Of a stretch of 7,026 nt of DNA, positions 5,173-7,026 are shown piece by piece (the first letter of the stretch is position 1; each line of letters starts with the position of its first letter). The notes beneath the pieces are model-generated. The model was not told the origin of the DNA. It was given only the letters and a program-made list of their open reading frames with translations, and made no database searches. Origin of the DNA: RUG760 sp045642205. GTDB taxonomy: Bacteria > Bacillota > Clostridia > Lachnospirales > Bianqueaceae. The DNA is taken from the NCBI GenBank assembly GCA_045642205.1, contig JAZUIK010000015.1:1-7026 (forward strand). The letters run 5' to 3'. Both the position numbers and the translations under genes were made by a program.

Positions 5173-5212
5173 ACAAAAAGAAAAGTCGACAGCTGAAATA
5201 AGCTATCGACTT
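5173..5212 (-). terminator. Intrinsic terminator of the DUF3237 gene
   Basis: On the minus strand AAGTCGATAGCT (5212-5201) pairs with AGCTGTCGACTT (5194-5183): 11 Watson-Crick pairs and one T-G wobble, with a 6-nt loop. It is followed by TTTCTTTTTG. It lies about 80 nt after the DUF3237 stop codon. Confidence 0.85.
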
Positions 5213-5292
5213 CTAAATATATTCTATTGTGCGCATACCGATCTTTATACTGATCCACATGCATTGCCGCATTCATTTAGGCGTATCGATCA

Positions 5293-5721
5293 TCAATCCT
5301 TCAGTGTATCGAACACCCAGATCTCCACACCATCCGCTACGCCGTGGCCTTCCGCTCTGAAATGGTTTCCCATCAGATACGGAGCCAGGGCTTCACTGTC
5401 TGTGATGAAGGAAGGACATGCGGTGAAGAATTCGGTCTTTACTTCGTTCAAGGTCATGTATCCGTTGTTCTCCACGAAGATCTTGCATGCTGCTCCCGTA
5501 TAATCCCTACCAGCAAGGATATATTTGGCGCACATATGCTTGACTCCCACCGTGTTGATGGTCTGCACATCCGTGCCACCGGGCATGATGGTTCCTTGGA
5601 ACAGATCAGATCGCACATCTCCTGTAAAGGGGATCACGATGGCTCCGCCATTCTTCCCTTCTACCTTGGTGATCGTTTCCTGGTCGATGATCGCATGAAT
5701 GATCATAATCGGTTCAGCCAT
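5293..5721 (-). CDS. DUF3237 family protein
   Basis: A 142-aa soluble protein resembling the DUF3237 family, whose biochemical role is not established as far as I know. Matching features are FQGTIMPGGTDVQ (41-53), the family's most typical stretch; the core YILAGRDYTG (67-76); and IFVENNG (81-87). The C-terminus GVADGVEIWVFDTL is beta-rich. The start at 5721 (ATG) has GGAGG 8 nt upstream; the in-frame TTG at 5736 is part of that site and is rejected. Its own promoter (TTGAAA/TATATA) lies just upstream, and a strong terminator follows. It stands directly after the SIMPL gene on the same strand, so it may also be read from that gene's transcript. Confidence 0.75.
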   Translation of the reverse strand: MAEPIMIIHAIIDQETITKVEGKNGGAIVIPFTGDVRSDLFQGTIMPGGTDVQTINTVGVKHMCAKYILAGRDYTGAACKIFVENNGYMTLNEVKTEFFTACPSFITDSEALAPYLMGNHFRAEGHGVADGVEIWVFDTLKD

Positions 5722-5750
5722 AGTCTTTTCCTCCAACTGTTGTTAGAGAA

Positions 5751-5779
5751 TATATACCACCTTTTCCCCCTCTTTTCAA
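5751..5779 (-). promoter_or_regulatory. Promoter of the DUF3237 gene
   Basis: On the minus strand -35 TTGAAA (5779-5774), a 17-bp spacer and -10 TATATA (5756-5751), preceded by TGG as an extended -10. The start would fall near 5744, about 23 nt before the ATG, with GGAGG in the leader. It occupies the gap between the SIMPL stop and the DUF3237 gene, where no terminator is visible. Confidence 0.7.
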
Positions 5780-5804
5780 CTCACAGAAGAATTCACTTTC
5801 CCTA

Positions 5805-6458
5805 TCAGATGATCTCCCAGATTACCGTCACCGTATCTGTCATATCGATATCATCCGGTTCCACATCGATATCCACAGCAGAACTAGCTCTGGCCTCCAA
5901 AGGTTCAGCTCCAAAGTCCATGAATCTGGATACCATCTCCACTTCACCCCAGAAGTAATCCACATTGACGATCTGTCCCAGGGACACACCGGATGCTGCA
6001 GCCATGATCTTTGCCTTGTTTCTGGAATCCTCTATTGCCTTGGCAAGGAGCTCATTCTTGACAGGTTCCGGATCCGCTACCGTAAACAGGATACTGAACT
6101 CCGGCTTTCCGGCGCAATCAGCCACGGCCCCCAGCACTTTTCCCAGAAACTCATTGTTCAAAGGAAACTCCACCTTCATTCTGTGAGTGAAGGTATATCC
6201 TACCATCTTTCTCTTCCAGGCTCCTTTCTCCTGATAGCTCTCATACGCCGTATCAATGTCGAAGGAAACAGTCTTCAGATCTGACTTCTTCAGTCCAACG
6301 CTCTCCAGTACCTCATTCAGCTCCTGCTTCATCCGGGCAGATTCCCTGATCGTCTCTGCATACTCCTTCTTCTTTCCCGTCTCCGTGATCACCAGACGGA
6401 TCGTATCCGGCTTTGCAGCGATCTTTCCCTTACCCGTAACTTTCATTGTTCTTTCCAT
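5805..6458 (-). CDS. SIMPL (DUF541) domain protein
   Basis: A 217-aa protein of the SIMPL/DUF541 family. It shows the typical N-terminal strand MKVTGKGKIAAKPDTIRLVI, then AETIRESARMKQELNEVLES (helix), LKKSDLKTVSFDI, YTFTHRMKVEF, and KAIEDSRNKAKIMAAASGVS, the most conserved helix, followed by the LGQIVNVDYF strand. The C-terminus DIDVEPDDIDMTDTVTVIWEI matches the usual closing strand. Many relatives are secreted or periplasmic and form ring-shaped oligomers; this one has no signal peptide, so it is predicted cytoplasmic. The start at 6458 (ATG) has GGAGG 8 nt upstream; an in-frame TTG at 6473 overlaps that site. It lies 75 nt after the ADP-ribosylglycohydrolase gene on the same strand. No clear promoter is seen, so co-transcription is possible. 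Confidence 0.85.
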   Translation of the reverse strand: MERTMKVTGKGKIAAKPDTIRLVITETGKKKEYAETIRESARMKQELNEVLESVGLKKSDLKTVSFDIDTAYESYQEKGAWKRKMVGYTFTHRMKVEFPLNNEFLGKVLGAVADCAGKPEFSILFTVADPEPVKNELLAKAIEDSRNKAKIMAAASGVSLGQIVNVDYFWGEVEMVSRFMDFGAEPLEARASSAVDIDVEPDDIDMTDTVTVIWEII

Positions 6459-6527
6459 TGTTATTACCTCCAAAACTTTACTTTTCCAAATGTTTTTTCC
6501 AAAAGACTCGATATATCTGAACCCTGT

Positions 6528-6545
6528 AGCAGATCATGATCTGCT
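6528..6545. repeat. 18-bp perfect palindrome over a stop codon
   Basis: AGCAGATCATGATCTGCT is perfectly self-complementary and contains the stop codon of the ADP-ribosylglycohydrolase gene (6534-6536). It has no loop and no following T-run on either strand, so it is a poor terminator. A dimeric regulator site for the SIMPL gene, whose start is 70 nt further on, is possible but unproven. Confidence 0.5.
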
Positions 6546-7026
6546 GATAATACTGCACATCGGATCGAATCGATCCATTACCTTCACCATGTCCGAAGGG
6601 ATTCTCTTTCTTGCTTCCTCGATCATGGATGTGGGAATTCCATAATATGCCTCCGCAATGCTGCCGGTGATCGCTGCGATGGTATCGGTATCACCGCCCA
6701 TGGAGACGGCATTACGAATGGCATCTTCAAAATCCACCGATTCCATGAAGGACTTGAATACCAAAGGCATGGTCCTCTGACAGGTCTCATTGTGACTGTT
6801 GTACTGTCTCATCTCCTCCAGGGAAGGAGTCAGATCGTATCCATAGCGTTCCGTAATGTAGGAAATGATCTCCGCCTTGCTCTTCCCTTCTCTGGCAAGG
6901 AAAATGGCAGCTGCCGTAGACTCTGCTCCCTTGATACCTTCCCTATGATTGTGAGTAACTTCAGAAGTGGCTCTGGCAACTTCCAGCGTTCTTTCCAGCG
7001 AATCATATAACCATCCTGCTGCCGAT
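6534..7026 (-). CDS. ADP-ribosylglycohydrolase family protein, C-terminal part
   Basis: The frame is open from the right edge to the stop at 6534, showing 163 residues of a gene whose N-terminus lies outside the window. Family motifs: THNHREGIKGAE (24-35 of the visible part), matching the conserved HxxG-x-GA segment, and AVSMGGDTDTIAAITGSIAEA with Asp112 and Asp114, which contribute to the binuclear Mg site. The usual length is 250-320 aa, so a little over half is visible. The family (DraG/ARH-like) removes ADP-ribose from proteins or small substrates; the target here is unknown. It is the probable first visible gene of a minus-strand row that continues with the SIMPL and DUF3237 genes. The internal ATG at 6812 is not the start, because conserved sequence continues upstream of it. 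Confidence 0.88.
   Translation of the reverse strand, partial: SAAGWLYDSLERTLEVARATSEVTHNHREGIKGAESTAAAIFLAREGKSKAEIISYITERYGYDLTPSLEEMRQYNSHNETCQRTMPLVFKSFMESVDFEDAIRNAVSMGGDTDTIAAITGSIAEAYYGIPTSMIEEARKRIPSDMVKVMDRFDPMCSIISRS

Noticed and set aside
5061..5276. A 71-codon minus-strand frame between the DUF3237 and 94-aa genes
   Set aside because: It contains the terminator stem and T-run of the DUF3237 gene and the 12-bp hairpin, and has no good ribosome binding site.
5722..5736. TTG start adding five residues to the DUF3237 protein (similarly 6459-6473 for SIMPL)
   Set aside because: In both cases the extra codons are the Shine-Dalgarno sequence itself, with an ATG 8 nt after GGAGG.
6474..6533. 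Promoter TTGGAA/TAAAGT upstream of the SIMPL gene
   Set aside because: The -10 would lie directly against GGAGG, so transcription would start within or after the ribosome binding site.

Overview
The window looks like chromosomal DNA of a low-to-moderate GC Gram-positive anaerobe, most likely a Clostridia/Lachnospiraceae-type gut bacterium. The support is strong AGGAGG-type ribosome binding sites before almost every gene, TATAAT/extended -10 promoters, intrinsic terminators, a PD-(D/E)XK 'transposase'/Rpn-type protein common in such genomes, and a DUF3237-SIMPL-ADP-ribosylglycohydrolase neighbourhood. The taxon is an inference from style; no marker gene is present.

Layout. Bases 1-1188 (minus strand) hold the first codons of an unknown gene that runs off the left edge and, just upstream of it, a lipoprotein with an extreme Asp-rich linker and a metzincin-like zinc protease site. 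Bases 1260-1808 hold a small nitroreductase with its own extended -10 promoter. Bases 1890-2170 hold a terminator, the C-terminal remnant of a short-chain dehydrogenase/reductase (SDR) gene, and a hairpin resembling the right end of an IS200/IS605 (TnpB-type) element that abuts the break. Bases 2179-3671 are a two-gene accessory module: a Rpn/PD-(D/E)XK protein with a coiled-coil tail (minus) and a divergent Xre-type regulator (plus), with three copies of a GGTATA-containing site in the 146 bp between them. Bases 3743-4777 encode a PHP-domain metallo-phosphoesterase (plus), ending 2 bp from a convergent 94-residue unknown gene. Bases 5174-7026 (minus) hold a DUF3237 protein with terminator and promoter, a SIMPL/DUF541 protein, and the C-terminal part of an ADP-ribosylglycohydrolase-family protein that enters from the right edge.

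The most interesting point is inside the Rpn gene. A near-perfect Shine-Dalgarno sequence (AAAAGGAGG) lies 8 nt before an in-frame ATG (M259), so the 59-residue coiled-coil tail could be made as a separate small protein. This is the architecture described for Rpn proteins whose internally initiated C-terminal product acts as an antitoxin. With the Xre gene and the shared operator-like repeats, the segment is a plausible self-controlled toxin/antitoxin or anti-phage module. The layout is seen in the sequence; the function is inferred.
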